Positions 9,230-17,528 of a stretch of 54,474 bases of DNA are shown here, in pieces. Origin of the DNA: Burkholderiales bacterium. Lineage in GTDB: Bacteria; Pseudomonadota; Gammaproteobacteria; Burkholderiales; JAEUOS01. The notes under the pieces were generated by a model, which did no database searches, was not told where the DNA came from, and saw nothing but the letters and a program-made list of their open reading frames with translations. The stretch covers positions 1 to 54,474 of the forward strand of contig JAEUOS010000113.1 of NCBI GenBank assembly GCA_016790695.1. The letters run 5' to 3'. The translations under genes were made by a program, and so were the position numbers. Each line of letters starts with the position of its first letter. The stretch's first letter is position 1.

Positions 9230-10075
9230 ATGTTCAACTGGATGAAGACCTTCATTCTGATGGCCGGCATCACCGCGCTGTTCGGCGCGGTCGGCGCGGT
9301 CATCGGCGGCCAGACCGGCATGCTCGCGGCGCTCGCCTTCGCGCTGGCGGGCAACTTCTTCGCCTACTGGTTCTCCGACCGCATGGTGCTGCGCATGTAC
9401 AACGCGCACGAGGTCGACGACCGCACGGCCCCCGAGTTCGTCGGGCTGGTGCGCGAACTGGCCGCGCGCGCCGGGCTGCCGATGCCCAAGGTCTACCTGA
9501 TCGACGAGCCGGCGCCCAACGCGTTCGCCACCGGCCGCAATCCCGCGCACGCGGCGGTCGCCGCCACCACCGGCATCCTGCGCGTGCTCACGCGACGCGA
9601 GCTGGCCGGGGTGATGGCGCACGAGCTCGCCCACGTCAAGCACCGCGACATCCTCATCTCGACCATCGCCGCCACGATGGCGGGCGCGATCTCCGCGCTC
9701 GCCCAGTTCGGCGCGCTGTTCGGCGGCCGCAGCGACGATGGCCGGCCGTCGAACCCGCTGTTCGGGCTGCTCGTCATGCTGCTCGCGCCGCTCGCGGCCA
9801 TGCTGATCCAGATGGCGATCTCGCGCGGGCGCGAATTCGAGGCCGACCGCGGCGGCGCCGAGATCTGCGGCGATCCCGAGGCGCTCGCGCAGGCGCTGGC
9901 CAAGATCGAGCGCGCCGCCCAGGGCGAGGTTCTGCCCGCGGCGGAGGCGCATCCGGCGACGGCGCAGATGATGATCGTCAACCCGCTGGCCGGCGGCGGG
10001 CTGTCGGGCCTGTTCGCGACCCATCCGCGGACGCGCGAGCGCATCGAGCGCCTGCTGGCGATGGTGCGCGCCTGA
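9230..10075 (+). CDS. htpX: Membrane zinc metalloprotease HtpX
   Basis: M48B metalloprotease of the inner membrane that degrades misfolded membrane proteins alongside FtsH. The 281 residues show two N-terminal transmembrane segments (about 7-26 and 30-48), the zinc site [12 protein letters not shown] (HExxH), two further hydrophobic segments (about residues 145-165 and 180-200), and the downstream glutamate in [10 protein letters not shown] that completes the zinc site. CAGGAG precedes the ATG at 9230. Its stop codon overlaps the proposed CTG start of rsmB, suggesting translational coupling. Confidence 0.97.
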   Translation: MFNWMKTFILMAGITALFGAVGAVIGGQTGMLAALAFALAGNFFAYWFSDRMVLRMYNAHEVDDRTAPEFVGLVRELAARAGLPMPKVYLIDEPAPNAFATGRNPAHAAVAATTGILRVLTRRELAGVMAHELAHVKHRDILISTIAATMAGAISALAQFGALFGGRSDDGRPSNPLFGLLVMLLAPLAAMLIQMAISRGREFEADRGGAEICGDPEALAQALAKIERAAQGEVLPAAEAHPATAQMMIVNPLAGGGLSGLFATHPRTRERIERLLAMVRA

Positions 10076-11391
10076 GCGGACCGTCGCGCGCCGGCACCTC
10101 GGCCAACCTCGCCGCCGCACTCGCGGGCGCCGCCACCGCACTGGCGGCGGTGATGCGCGGGCGCGCGCTCGACGACGCCCTGGCCGAGGCCGCGCCGGCG
10201 GCGAACGCGCCGCTCGCCGCCGCGCAGCGCGACATCGCCTACTCCGCCTGTCGCCGTCTCGATCTGCTCGATCACCTTGCGGGCGCGCTGCTGCGCAAGC
10301 CGAACCGGGCGCTGGATGCGCTCGCGCGCGTCGCGCTGTCGGAACTCATCGATCATCCGGAACGCGCGCACACCATCGTCGACCAGGCGGTGCAGGCGAT
10401 GGCGCGCGACGGCGGCAGCGCGCTCCGCGGCGTGCTCAATGCGATCCTGCGCCGCTTCATCCGCGAACGCGAGGCGCTGCTCGCGGCGGCGCTGGCGATC
10501 GAGCCGATCCGGCTCGGCTACCCGGACTGGTGGATCGCCCGCGTGCGCGCGGCCTGGCCCGACCTGGCCGAGGACGTTCTCGCCGCGGGCAACGCGCGTG
10601 CGCCGATGACCGTGCGCACCAATCGCCGGCGCACCACGGCCGACGAGTACGCGCGCGCGCTCGACGCGGCAGGCATCGCGGCAGCGGCAGCGGCGCCCGG
10701 CGCGCTCACGCTCGCGCGCCCCTGCCCGGTCGCGCGCCTGCCGGGGTTCGAGGCGGGGCTGGTCTCGGTGCAGGACCTCGGCGCGCAGCTGGCCGCGCCG
10801 CTGCTCGAGGCCGGCGCCGGCATGCGCGTGCTCGACGCCTGCGCCGCGCCCGGCGGCAAGACCGCGCACCTGCTCGAGTCGGCCGACTGCGCCGTCACCG
10901 CGATCGACCGCGATGCGGCGCGGCTGGCGGCGGTCGCCGCCAACCTCGGCCGTCTCGGGCTGGAGGCGCGCCTGGTATGCGCCGATGCCGGCGACGTCGC
11001 ATCCTGGTGGGACGGCCAACCGTTCGATCGCATCCTGCTCGACGCGCCGTGCACCGCCTCGGGCGTGATCCGCCGGCACCCGGACGGCAAGTGGCTCAAG
11101 CGCGCCGGCGACCTCACGCCGCTCTGCGCCGAGCAGGCGCGCCTCCTCGACGGCGTGTGGCGCGTCCTGCGGCCGGGTGGTAAATTGTTGTATGCGACCT
11201 GTTCGATCTTCCCGGACGAAAACCAGCGGCAGGCGGCCCGTTTCCTGAACCTGCACCCGGATGCGCTGCCCCTGCCGATCGACCTCGGTTTCGCGCACGG
11301 CGCTGCCGGCCCGCTCCTTCACCGCGATGGCCAGCTTCTGCCTTGCGCTCGCCATGACGGTTTCTATTACGCGCTGTTTCAGAAGGCTTAG
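10072..11391 (+). CDS. rsmB: 16S rRNA m5C967 methyltransferase RsmB
   Basis: Methylates C967 of 16S rRNA using S-adenosylmethionine. An N-terminal NusB-like RNA-binding domain is followed by a Rossmann methyltransferase domain with [17 protein letters not shown] (SAM loop), [15 protein letters not shown] and [11 protein letters not shown], the last two holding the paired catalytic cysteines. The first ATG/GTG in frame (GTG 10150, ATG 10153) would cut into the NusB-like domain: the 25 codons upstream still read as a conserved helix ([16 protein letters not shown]). There is no ATG, GTG or TTG between that helix and htpX. The only near-cognate start is CTG at 10072, overlapping the htpX stop as CTGA. 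The start is therefore inferred; the rest of the gene is certain. Confidence 0.93.
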   Translation: MSGPSRAGTSANLAAALAGAATALAAVMRGRALDDALAEAAPAANAPLAAAQRDIAYSACRRLDLLDHLAGALLRKPNRALDALARVALSELIDHPERAHTIVDQAVQAMARDGGSALRGVLNAILRRFIREREALLAAALAIEPIRLGYPDWWIARVRAAWPDLAEDVLAAGNARAPMTVRTNRRRTTADEYARALDAAGIAAAAAAPGALTLARPCPVARLPGFEAGLVSVQDLGAQLAAPLLEAGAGMRVLDACAAPGGKTAHLLESADCAVTAIDRDAARLAAVAANLGRLGLEARLVCADAGDVASWWDGQPFDRILLDAPCTASGVIRRHPDGKWLKRAGDLTPLCAEQARLLDGVWRVLRPGGKLLYATCSIFPDENQRQAARFLNLHPDALPLPIDLGFAHGAAGPLLHRDGQLLPCARHDGFYYALFQKA

Positions 11392-11956
11392 CGCTGCCGC
11401 CGTCGCCGTCCTCGCGCTGCTGCCGGCGAGCCTGCCGGCGGCCGAGGCGATCGAATTCCGCGACGCCCGCATCGAGCAGCAGGACGAGACCCTGATCGTC
11501 TCGGCCGACTTCGGCATCGAGTTGTCGGCGCGCGTCGAGGAGGCGCTCGGCAAGGGCGTGCCGCTGTTCTTCAACTTCGAGTTCGAGCTCATCCGGCCGC
11601 GCTGGTACTGGTTCGACGAGAAGCCGGTCGAGCTGGTGCAGACCTACCGGCTGTCCTACCATGCCCTGACGCGCCAGTACCGCCTGTCGGCGGGCACCCT
11701 GTACCAGAGCTTCAGTTCGCTCGCCGAGGCGCTGCGCCTGCTGTCGCGCCCGCGCCTGCCGCCGATCGAGCGCGCGCGCGTCCGGGCCGGCGAATCCTAC
11801 GTGGCGGCGGTGCGCCTGCGCCTGGACACCAACCAGCTGCCCAAGCCGTTCCAGCTCTCGGCCATGACCAGCCGCGACTGGACCCTGGACTCCGACTGGA
11901 GGCGCTTTCCCTATCGCGTCGAGGCGCCGGCGGCCGGCGCCGGGGAACGCAAGTGA
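11354..11956 (+). CDS. DUF4390 exported protein
   Basis: A 200-residue protein of unknown function, conserved between rsmB and ntrY in Burkholderiales. From the ATG at 11354 it has a basic start, a hydrophobic segment ([21 protein letters not shown]) typical of a Sec signal peptide, then a mainly beta domain with the DUF4390 hallmarks FFNFEFELIRPRWYW and YRLSYHALTRQYRLS. An alternative ATG at 11327 would only lengthen the leader. It overlaps the end of rsmB by 38 bases, and its stop overlaps the GTG start of ntrY (GTGA), so the genes are co-translated. A role as a periplasmic partner of NtrY is attractive from the overlap but unproven. Confidence 0.88.
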   Translation: MTVSITRCFRRLSAAAVAVLALLPASLPAAEAIEFRDARIEQQDETLIVSADFGIELSARVEEALGKGVPLFFNFEFELIRPRWYWFDEKPVELVQTYRLSYHALTRQYRLSAGTLYQSFSSLAEALRLLSRPRLPPIERARVRAGESYVAAVRLRLDTNQLPKPFQLSAMTSRDWTLDSDWRRFPYRVEAPAAGAGERK

Positions 11957-14100
11957 CGGTCGCGATGCGCACCATCCTCCTGGCCGTGTTCGCGGCCTCG
12001 GGGGTGCTGCTGTATCTGCTGGCCACCGCGAGCGCCAACACCGAGACCTTCGCGCGCCAGTATTCGCTGCTGGTCAAGCTCAATGCCGGCATCACCGTGG
12101 TGATGCTCGCGGTGATCGGCTACCTGCTGGTGCGCCTGTGGCGGCGCTATCGCGCCAAGGAGTTCGGCACCGCGCTGATGGCGCGCCTGACCCTGATGTT
12201 CGCGCTCATGGCGATCATTCCCGGCACGCTGGTCTACACGGTGTCGGTGCAGTTCCTGTCGCGCTCGATCGAGTCCTGGTTCAACGTGCGCGTCGATGCC
12301 AGCCTCGAGTCCGGGCTGACGCTGGCCCGGACGACCCTCGACGCCATGCTGCAGGACGTCGCCGGTCGCACGCGGCTGATGGCGCAGGAACTCGCCGGCG
12401 TGCCGGATGCCTCCGCCGGCGCCATGCTCGGCAGGATGATCGACCAGACCGGGCTGCAGGAAGCGGCGATCTTCACGGTCTCGGGGCGGGTGATCGCCAC
12501 CGGCGGCCTGACCAGCGCGCGCCTCGCGCTCGACCTGCCGGCACCGGAGATCCTCGCGGAGGCCGCGCGCGGTCGCGGCTACGCCGGCGTCGAGAACGCC
12601 GCGCGCAGCGCCGACAAGCCCGCGCTGCGCATGCGCGTGGTCGCGCCGATCAACGTCCGCCTGCTCGGCGCCGAACCGCGGGTCCTGCAGGTCCTGCAGA
12701 ACGTCCCCGAGCCGCTGACGGCGAGCGCGGAATCGGTGCAGTCCGGCTACCGCGACTATCAGGAGCTGTCGCTGTCGCGGCGCAACCTGCGCGAGATCTA
12801 CGCCGTCACGCTGACGCTCACGCTGCTGCTCGCGCTGTTCGGCGCGATCGCCGCCGCGTTCTACCTCTCGAACCGCCTGTCCGCGCCGCTGTCCCTGCTC
12901 GCCCAGGGCACCGAGGCGGTCGCCCAGGGCGACTTCACGCCGCGCGGCGAGATCGCCGGCGGCGACGAGCTCGGGCTGCTCACCCAGTCGTTCAGCCGCA
13001 TGACGCGCCAGCTCGACGAGGCGCGCGCGAGCGTGCGCCAGCGCGAGGCGCAGCTCGAGGCCGCCAAGTCCTATCTCGAGAGCATCCTCGCCAACCTCAC
13101 GGCCGGGGTGCTCGTGTTCGATCCCGAGATGCGGCTCGCCACGGCAAACCAGGGCGCCGAGACGATCCTGCAGATCGACGCGACGCGCGCGCAGTGGCAG
13201 CGGCTCGGCGACCTGCCCGGCCTGAGCGAGTTCGCCGCCCGCGTCACCGAGGCGTTCAGGAGCCACGGCGAGCGCGTCTGGCAGCAGCAGATCGAGCTCA
13301 CCCGGCCCGGCGAGCGCGAAGGCGACGAGCGCTCGCTCACGCTGCTGGTGCGCGGCTCGCGCCTCGAAGTCGCCGGCGGCACCGGCTACATCGTGGTCTG
13401 CGACGACATCAGCGAACTGGTGTCGGCGCAGCGCAGCGCGGCCTGGGGCGAGGTGGCGCGCCGGCTGGCGCACGAGATCAAGAATCCGCTCACGCCGATC
13501 CAGCTCTCGGCGGAGCGCCTGCAGATGAAGCTCACCGACAAGCTCGCGCCGGCGGAGGCCGAGGTCCTCGCGCGCGGCACCGGCATGATCGTCGCGCAGG
13601 TCACCGCGATGAAGAACATGGTCGACGATTTCCGCGAGTACGCGCGCACGCCGCCGGCCAGCCTGGTGAGCCTCGACCTGAACGCGCTCGTGCGCGAGGT
13701 GCTCGGCCTCTACGAGAACTCCCCGGTCCCGGCCGTGCTGCACCTCGATCCGGCGCTGCCGCACGTGCAGGGCGATTCGTCACAGCTGCGCCAGGTGATC
13801 CACAACCTGCTGCAGAACGCGCAGGACGCGGTCGCCAGCTGCGAGCGCCGCGAGGTCGAGCTCGAGACCACGCGCGCGCCCGGCGGCGTGCGCCTGACGG
13901 TCGCGGACTCCGGCCCCGGCTTCTCGCAGAAGATCATCAAGCGCGCCTTCGAGCCCTACGTGACCACCAAGGCGCGCGGCACCGGGCTGGGGCTCGCGAT
14001 CGTCAAGCGCATCGTCGACGATCACCATGGCAGCATCGAGATCGGCAACCGCGAGGGCGGCGGCGCGCGCGTCAGCATCACCCTGCGCGCGGCCGCATGA
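11953..14100 (+). CDS. ntrY: Sensor histidine kinase NtrY
   Basis: Inner-membrane sensor of the NtrY-NtrX two-component system, linked to nitrogen and redox control in proteobacteria. Of 715 residues, three transmembrane segments lie near 7-27, 40-60 and 75-95, then an extracytoplasmic region to about 275, a fourth segment, a HAMP domain (about 300-355), a PAS domain (about 375-480) and the kinase core. The phospho-accepting histidine is H507 in ARRLAHEIKNPLTPIQ. The ATP-binding domain has HNLLQNAQDAV, DSGPGF and GTGLGLAIVKRI. Translation starts at GTG 11953 within the DUF4390 stop; ATG 11965 is the alternative. Confidence 0.95.
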   Translation: MTVAMRTILLAVFAASGVLLYLLATASANTETFARQYSLLVKLNAGITVVMLAVIGYLLVRLWRRYRAKEFGTALMARLTLMFALMAIIPGTLVYTVSVQFLSRSIESWFNVRVDASLESGLTLARTTLDAMLQDVAGRTRLMAQELAGVPDASAGAMLGRMIDQTGLQEAAIFTVSGRVIATGGLTSARLALDLPAPEILAEAARGRGYAGVENAARSADKPALRMRVVAPINVRLLGAEPRVLQVLQNVPEPLTASAESVQSGYRDYQELSLSRRNLREIYAVTLTLTLLLALFGAIAAAFYLSNRLSAPLSLLAQGTEAVAQGDFTPRGEIAGGDELGLLTQSFSRMTRQLDEARASVRQREAQLEAAKSYLESILANLTAGVLVFDPEMRLATANQGAETILQIDATRAQWQRLGDLPGLSEFAARVTEAFRSHGERVWQQQIELTRPGEREGDERSLTLLVRGSRLEVAGGTGYIVVCDDISELVSAQRSAAWGEVARRLAHEIKNPLTPIQLSAERLQMKLTDKLAPAEAEVLARGTGMIVAQVTAMKNMVDDFREYARTPPASLVSLDLNALVREVLGLYENSPVPAVLHLDPALPHVQGDSSQLRQVIHNLLQNAQDAVASCERREVELETTRAPGGVRLTVADSGPGFSQKIIKRAFEPYVTTKARGTGLGLAIVKRIVDDHHGSIEIGNREGGGARVSITLRAAA

Positions 14101-14118
14101 GCACATGAGTCGATCGCT

Positions 14119-14124
14119 TAGAAT
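14119..14124 (+). promoter_or_regulatory. Possible -10 box for ntrX
   Basis: TAGAAT stands in the 144-base gap between ntrY and ntrX, about 120 bases before the ntrX ATG. No clear -35 box is visible 16-18 bases upstream. It may give ntrX its own promoter in addition to read-through from ntrY. Confidence 0.3.
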
Positions 14125-14244
14125 TTGCCGCCCGGTGTCGGTCGGGAGGCGCGCGGTGGGCGTCCCCGCCGGCGCCGCGCACCGCCGGCGCCGCGCCGGC
14201 CGGCGGCTGCGCCGCGGCGCCTTCGATTGAGCGGGAGCAAAGGC

Positions 14245-14895
14245 ATGGCCAACATCCTGGTGGTAGACGACGAGATCGGCATTCGCGAGCTGCTCTCGGA
14301 GATCCTCGGCGACGAAGGCCACAGCATCACGCTGGCCGAGAACGCCGCGCAGGCCCGCGCGGCGCGCCTGGCCGGCGCGCACGACCTCGTCCTGCTCGAC
14401 ATCTGGATGCCCGACACCGACGGCGTCTCGCTGCTCAAGGAGTGGTCGGCCGGCGGCCTGCTGACCATGCCGGTGCTGATGATGAGCGGGCACGCCACCA
14501 TCGACACCGCGGTCGAGGCGACCCGCATCGGCGCGGTCGACTTCCTCGAGAAGCCGATCGCGCTCGCGAAGCTGCTCGCCGCCGTCAAGCGGGCGCTGGT
14601 GGTGAAGTCGCTGCCGCGCCACGCGCCCGCCGCGCCGCCGCCGCCGCCCGTGCCGGAAGTCGCGGAGGCACCGGCGCCGGCAGCGACCGGCTTCGACCTC
14701 GACGCGCCGCTGCGCGAGGCACGCGACGCCTTCGAGCGCGCCTACTTCGCCCATCACCTCGCGCGCGAGAAGGGCAGCATGACGCGCATCGCCGAGAAGA
14801 CCGGGCTCGAACGCACCCACCTCTACCGCAAGCTCAAGGCGCTCGGCCTGCCGGTCGGCAGCCGCAAGACCGAAGACAGCGGCGATGCCGGATGA
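14245..14895 (+). CDS. ntrX: Response regulator NtrX, short form without AAA+ domain
   Basis: Partner of NtrY. The ATG at 14245 follows GCGGGAGCAAAGGC and gives MANILVVDDEIGI, the exact receiver start; longer frames upstream are spurious. The receiver domain is residues 1-120 with phospho-acceptor D52 (LVLLDIWMPDTDG) and the switch residues MMSGHATIDTA and EKPIAL. A Pro/Ala-rich linker (about 125-150) leads to a C-terminal Fis-type helix-turn-helix (MTRIAEKTGLERTHLYRKLKALGL). Classical NtrX has a sigma-54-activating AAA+ ATPase between these parts; here it is absent (216 residues instead of about 450). The protein should bind DNA but cannot activate sigma-54 in the normal way. Similar short forms are, as far as I recall, common in Burkholderiales. 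Confidence 0.92.
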   Translation: MANILVVDDEIGIRELLSEILGDEGHSITLAENAAQARAARLAGAHDLVLLDIWMPDTDGVSLLKEWSAGGLLTMPVLMMSGHATIDTAVEATRIGAVDFLEKPIALAKLLAAVKRALVVKSLPRHAPAAPPPPPVPEVAEAPAPAATGFDLDAPLREARDAFERAYFAHHLAREKGSMTRIAEKTGLERTHLYRKLKALGLPVGSRKTEDSGDAG

Positions 14896-15493
14896 GGCGA
14901 CGACGCGCGCGGCCGCTGCCGCGGTCCCGATTCCCGCCCTGCTGATCGCCGGCGGCCGCGCGGCGCGGGCGCAGGCGATCGACGACCTGGTTCAGCTGCG
15001 CCCCGCGGATCAGCTCTGGGCCGTCGTCGACAGCGACGGCGCCATCGGCGCGGCAGGCCGGGCCGACCGGCCCGGCGTGCGCCGCGCGAGCCTCGGCGCC
15101 GGCTGCCCCTGCTGCACCGGCCACGTCGCGTTTCGCGTCGGCCTCGCCCGCTTTCTGGCCTCGCTGGGCAGCGCGCGGCCGGCGCGGCTGATCATCGACA
15201 GCCCGTTCGCGCGCCACCTCGACCGGATTCGCGCCGAACTGGCGCGGCCGCAGTGGGCGCGCGCGCTGCGCCTCGATGCCACGCTGCTCTGCCTCGCGGA
15301 CGACGACCTGGCGAGCGCGCCCGACGCCGGCGCCGGCTGGATCGCCGCGTGCGCGCAGGCGGACCTGGTGCTCGCCCGCCCGCCGCACGCGGCAGGCGTC
15401 GCCGCGCTGGTGCGCGCGGCCGCCGGCCGCGCGCGGCTGGCCGGCGCCGTCGCCGACGTGCTGGACGCCACTGGCGCGGCGGCGCCGGCATGA
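14885..15493 (+). CDS. CobW/COG0523-like protein lacking the P-loop
   Basis: A 202-residue protein without a confident family match. It retains the general layout of CobW/COG0523 metal-chaperone GTPases: an N-terminal strand IPALLIAG, an AVVDSDGAIG segment where the family has V-N-E-F-G-E-x-G, and above all GAGCPCCTG, a CxCC metal-binding motif (C74, C76, C77). However, the Walker A loop (GxxGxGKT) is replaced by GGRAARAQA, and no SGLADP-like or NKxD motif is visible. It is therefore probably a derived, non-GTP-binding relative that could still bind zinc or another metal. It overlaps the end of ntrX by 11 bases and the start of the next gene by ATGA, so it belongs to this operon. Confidence 0.6.
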   Translation: MPDEATTRAAAAAVPIPALLIAGGRAARAQAIDDLVQLRPADQLWAVVDSDGAIGAAGRADRPGVRRASLGAGCPCCTGHVAFRVGLARFLASLGSARPARLIIDSPFARHLDRIRAELARPQWARALRLDATLLCLADDDLASAPDAGAGWIAACAQADLVLARPPHAAGVAALVRAAAGRARLAGAVADVLDATGAAAPA

Positions 15494-16770
15494 GGCGGGG
15501 CCTGGTTGCGGCCGCCGGCATGCTCGCCTGCGCCCTGTGCGCCGCGCAGGACGCGCCGCGCTCGCTGCGCGCGCATGCGGCCGACTTCTGGGACGAGCTC
15601 AAGGTCGTCGTCGGCGCGGGCGAGGTCAAGCGCCTGCGTGTCGAATACGAGAACGACGTGTTCCTCGCCACCGACCGCAACTACACCAACGGCGTGCGCC
15701 TGACCTGGCGCGCCGGCGCGCACCAGGCGGTCCGGTTCGACGATGCGAACCAGTACCCGTGGATTCCGCCGCTGCGCTTCACCGCCGGCAGCGATGCCGC
15801 CCGCCGCGCCGCCGAGGATGCGCAGTGCGAGCACGCGGCGCAGACCGACGAAGAGCGCAGCGCCGGCCGGCCGGTGTGCTATCGCACCGTCTACAACTTC
15901 GTCTTCTTCGGCCACAACCTCTACACCCCGTCCGACATCCGCGCGAGCGCGGCGCAGATCGGCGCCGGCGAGCGGCCCTATGCCGCCTGGGCCTACATCG
16001 GGTTCCATCGCGAGCTGCACGCGAGCGACGGGCGCTACTGGCGCTACGGACTCGACCTGGGCTGCATCGGCCCGTGCGCCCACGGCCGGCAGCTGCAGAC
16101 CTGGATCCACGAGCATGTGACCGGCTCGCCGCTGCCCAACGGCTGGGGCAGGCAGATCCGCAACGAGTTCGGCGCCGTGGTGCGCTTCGAATACGCCCGG
16201 CGCGTCTGGCGCGAGGCGCTCGCGCCGCTCGGACGCGGCCTGTTCGGCCTGCCGCTGTCCGCCGACGCGCGGCCGCACGTCAACTTCGGGATCGGCAACC
16301 TGCAGGCCTACGCGGGCGCCGGCGTGACCGCGCGCCTGGGCTGGTTCCGCACGTCCTACGACTCGCTGCGCCTGGACACCCATGCGCTCGAATCGCTCGC
16401 CGATGCGCGCCTGCGCCGGTTCGCGCAGGCCGCCGGCGACAGCGCGAGCGACTGCGCGACCGGCTGCGCGGCCGGCAGCGGCGGGCCGAGCCGGCCGTCC
16501 CGGCCGCCGGAGCTGTTCGGGTTCGCGCGCCTGCATGGCGACCTCGTCGCCTACAACGCGCTGCTGCAGGGCGGGCTCGTCAACCGCTCCAGTCCGCACG
16601 TCGGCGCCGCGCGGCCGCTGCAGATCGAGCGCGAATTCGGCATCGCCGGCGCGCTCGGCGAGTTCAGCGTCTCGGTCTCGCTGGTCGGCCGGCGCCAATG
16701 GGCGGTCGACGGCGAGCGCCACGGCCAGCGTTTCGGCCGCGTCGCGGTCGAGTTCAGCACCCGCTTCTGA
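15490..16770 (+). CDS. lpxR: LpxR-family lipid A deacylase (DUF2219)
   Basis: Outer-membrane beta-barrel enzyme family that removes 3'-acyloxyacyl chains from lipid A. From the ATG at 15490 (ATGA overlap with the gene before) there is a signal peptide of about 19 residues (LVAAAGMLACALCAAQ), then the family signature YENDVFLATDRNYTNGVRLTW with the catalytic Asn-Asp pair, followed by YTPSDI, ERPYAAWAYIG and a chain of amphipathic strands ending in a C-terminal Phe (FSTRF), as expected for a BAM substrate. At 426 residues it is about 100 longer than Salmonella LpxR. An extra Gly/Ser/Pro-rich segment lies at residues 317-338. Activity on lipid A is inferred from the family. Confidence 0.85.
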   Translation: MRRGLVAAAGMLACALCAAQDAPRSLRAHAADFWDELKVVVGAGEVKRLRVEYENDVFLATDRNYTNGVRLTWRAGAHQAVRFDDANQYPWIPPLRFTAGSDAARRAAEDAQCEHAAQTDEERSAGRPVCYRTVYNFVFFGHNLYTPSDIRASAAQIGAGERPYAAWAYIGFHRELHASDGRYWRYGLDLGCIGPCAHGRQLQTWIHEHVTGSPLPNGWGRQIRNEFGAVVRFEYARRVWREALAPLGRGLFGLPLSADARPHVNFGIGNLQAYAGAGVTARLGWFRTSYDSLRLDTHALESLADARLRRFAQAAGDSASDCATGCAAGSGGPSRPSRPPELFGFARLHGDLVAYNALLQGGLVNRSSPHVGAARPLQIEREFGIAGALGEFSVSVSLVGRRQWAVDGERHGQRFGRVAVEFSTRF

Positions 16771-16774
16771 GGTC

Positions 16775-16795
16775 GCGGCCGCCGCCGGCGGCCGC
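16775..16795. terminator. Strong GC hairpin after lpxR
   Basis: A perfect 9-base stem, GCGGCCGCC / GGCGGCCGC with a 3-base loop, begins four bases past the lpxR stop. There is no T-run, so it would be a stability or Rho-assisted element rather than a classical intrinsic terminator. The rest of the 239-base gap to the DUF3567 gene holds only short inverted repeats (GATCC-GGTGC-GGATC at 16843-16857) and no gene. Confidence 0.45.
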
Positions 16796-17009
16796 GCCGG
16801 TCAAGTTGCCGCCGCCGCGGCCGATATCCCCGGGGAATCCCCGATCCGGTGCGGATCAACCGTATCGCCCGTCCGCGCGTTGTGGAGGACAGGCGTGGAA
16901 ACGGGGGCGAAAAGCCCTTGAATTCCGTCGTTCGGACCGAATATGAAGCCCAGTGGGTCGGGCGGCAGGTGCCCTGACCCGCTGGTTCGTCGATCAATCG
17001 GAGCACGTC

Positions 17010-17300
17010 ATGACCATCGAGCTGCATTCCGACGCCCCCGCCATCCTCACCAACGTGCTGTTCAACAGCCCGAACTACTACGTTGCCGAGGTGTCGCAGG
17101 GCCGCAGCCTGCAGGGGTTCGAGGTGGTCGACAAGAACACCGGCCGCGGCGCGTTCATCGACGGCGCGGTCGCCGTCAAGCTGCGCTCGTCGTTCCAGGA
17201 GATGGTCGCCCTGCACCAGGGGCAGGTCACGCCGGAGGATGTCGACGACTTCATCCGCGGCTACGACGCCCTGCTGATGCAGCGGGTGGTGTTCCACTAG
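17010..17300 (+). CDS. DUF3567 family protein
   Basis: A 96-residue cytoplasmic protein of unknown function confined to Burkholderiales and relatives. Family features are visible in order: FNSPNYYVAEV, GFEVVDKNTGRGAFIDGAVA and the acidic C-terminal helix VDDFIRGYDALLMQRVVFH. The ATG at 17010 is preferred because the family starts a few residues before this motif; the in-frame codons before it are not conserved-looking. A weak GGAGC lies 9 bases upstream. It stands alone between lpxR and the exporter. Confidence 0.88.
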   Translation: MTIELHSDAPAILTNVLFNSPNYYVAEVSQGRSLQGFEVVDKNTGRGAFIDGAVAVKLRSSFQEMVALHQGQVTPEDVDDFIRGYDALLMQRVVFH

Positions 17301-17314
17301 GACGCGCCGCGCCG

Positions 17315-17364
17315 GGGCCGGCCGGGGCGACCGAGCGGCACGCAGGCGGGCCGGCCGGGGCGAC
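17315..17364 (+). repeat. 33-base-period direct repeat, two copies
   Basis: GGGCCGGCCGGGGCGAC occurs at 17315-17331 and again at 17348-17364, followed by a partial third match. It lies in the 228-base gap before the exporter gene. It has only two full copies and no spacer pattern, so it is not a CRISPR. Confidence 0.6.
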
Positions 17365-17379
17365 ACGCAGCCGGGCCGG

Positions 17380-17385
17380 TACAAT
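17380..17385 (+). promoter_or_regulatory. Possible -10 box for the Bcr/CflA gene
   Basis: TACAAT in a GC-rich setting, immediately followed by CGGGCGC, about 145 bases before the proposed TTG start. The same kind of isolated TA-rich hexamer precedes several other genes in the window. No clear -35 box is seen. Confidence 0.35.
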
Positions 17386-17528
17386 CGGGCGCTCCAGCGC
17401 CTGTCTGTGTCGGCGCCTGCCAGTGCGTCCGGGCAACCGGGCGCGATCGTCGACTCCCCGGCCTGCGGGCCGTTCCTCCAGTTGCGCGCGCGCCGCCCGT
17501 CGCGGCGCCGTGCCGTCCTCCGCTCCTC

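Noticed and set aside
16953..17009. Longer N-terminus for the DUF3567 protein
   Set aside because: The extra 19 codons have no family resemblance, and the ATG at 17010 gives the normal size.
17315..17364. CRISPR-like direct repeats
   Set aside because: Only two copies of 17 bases with a 16-base gap and no cas genes nearby.
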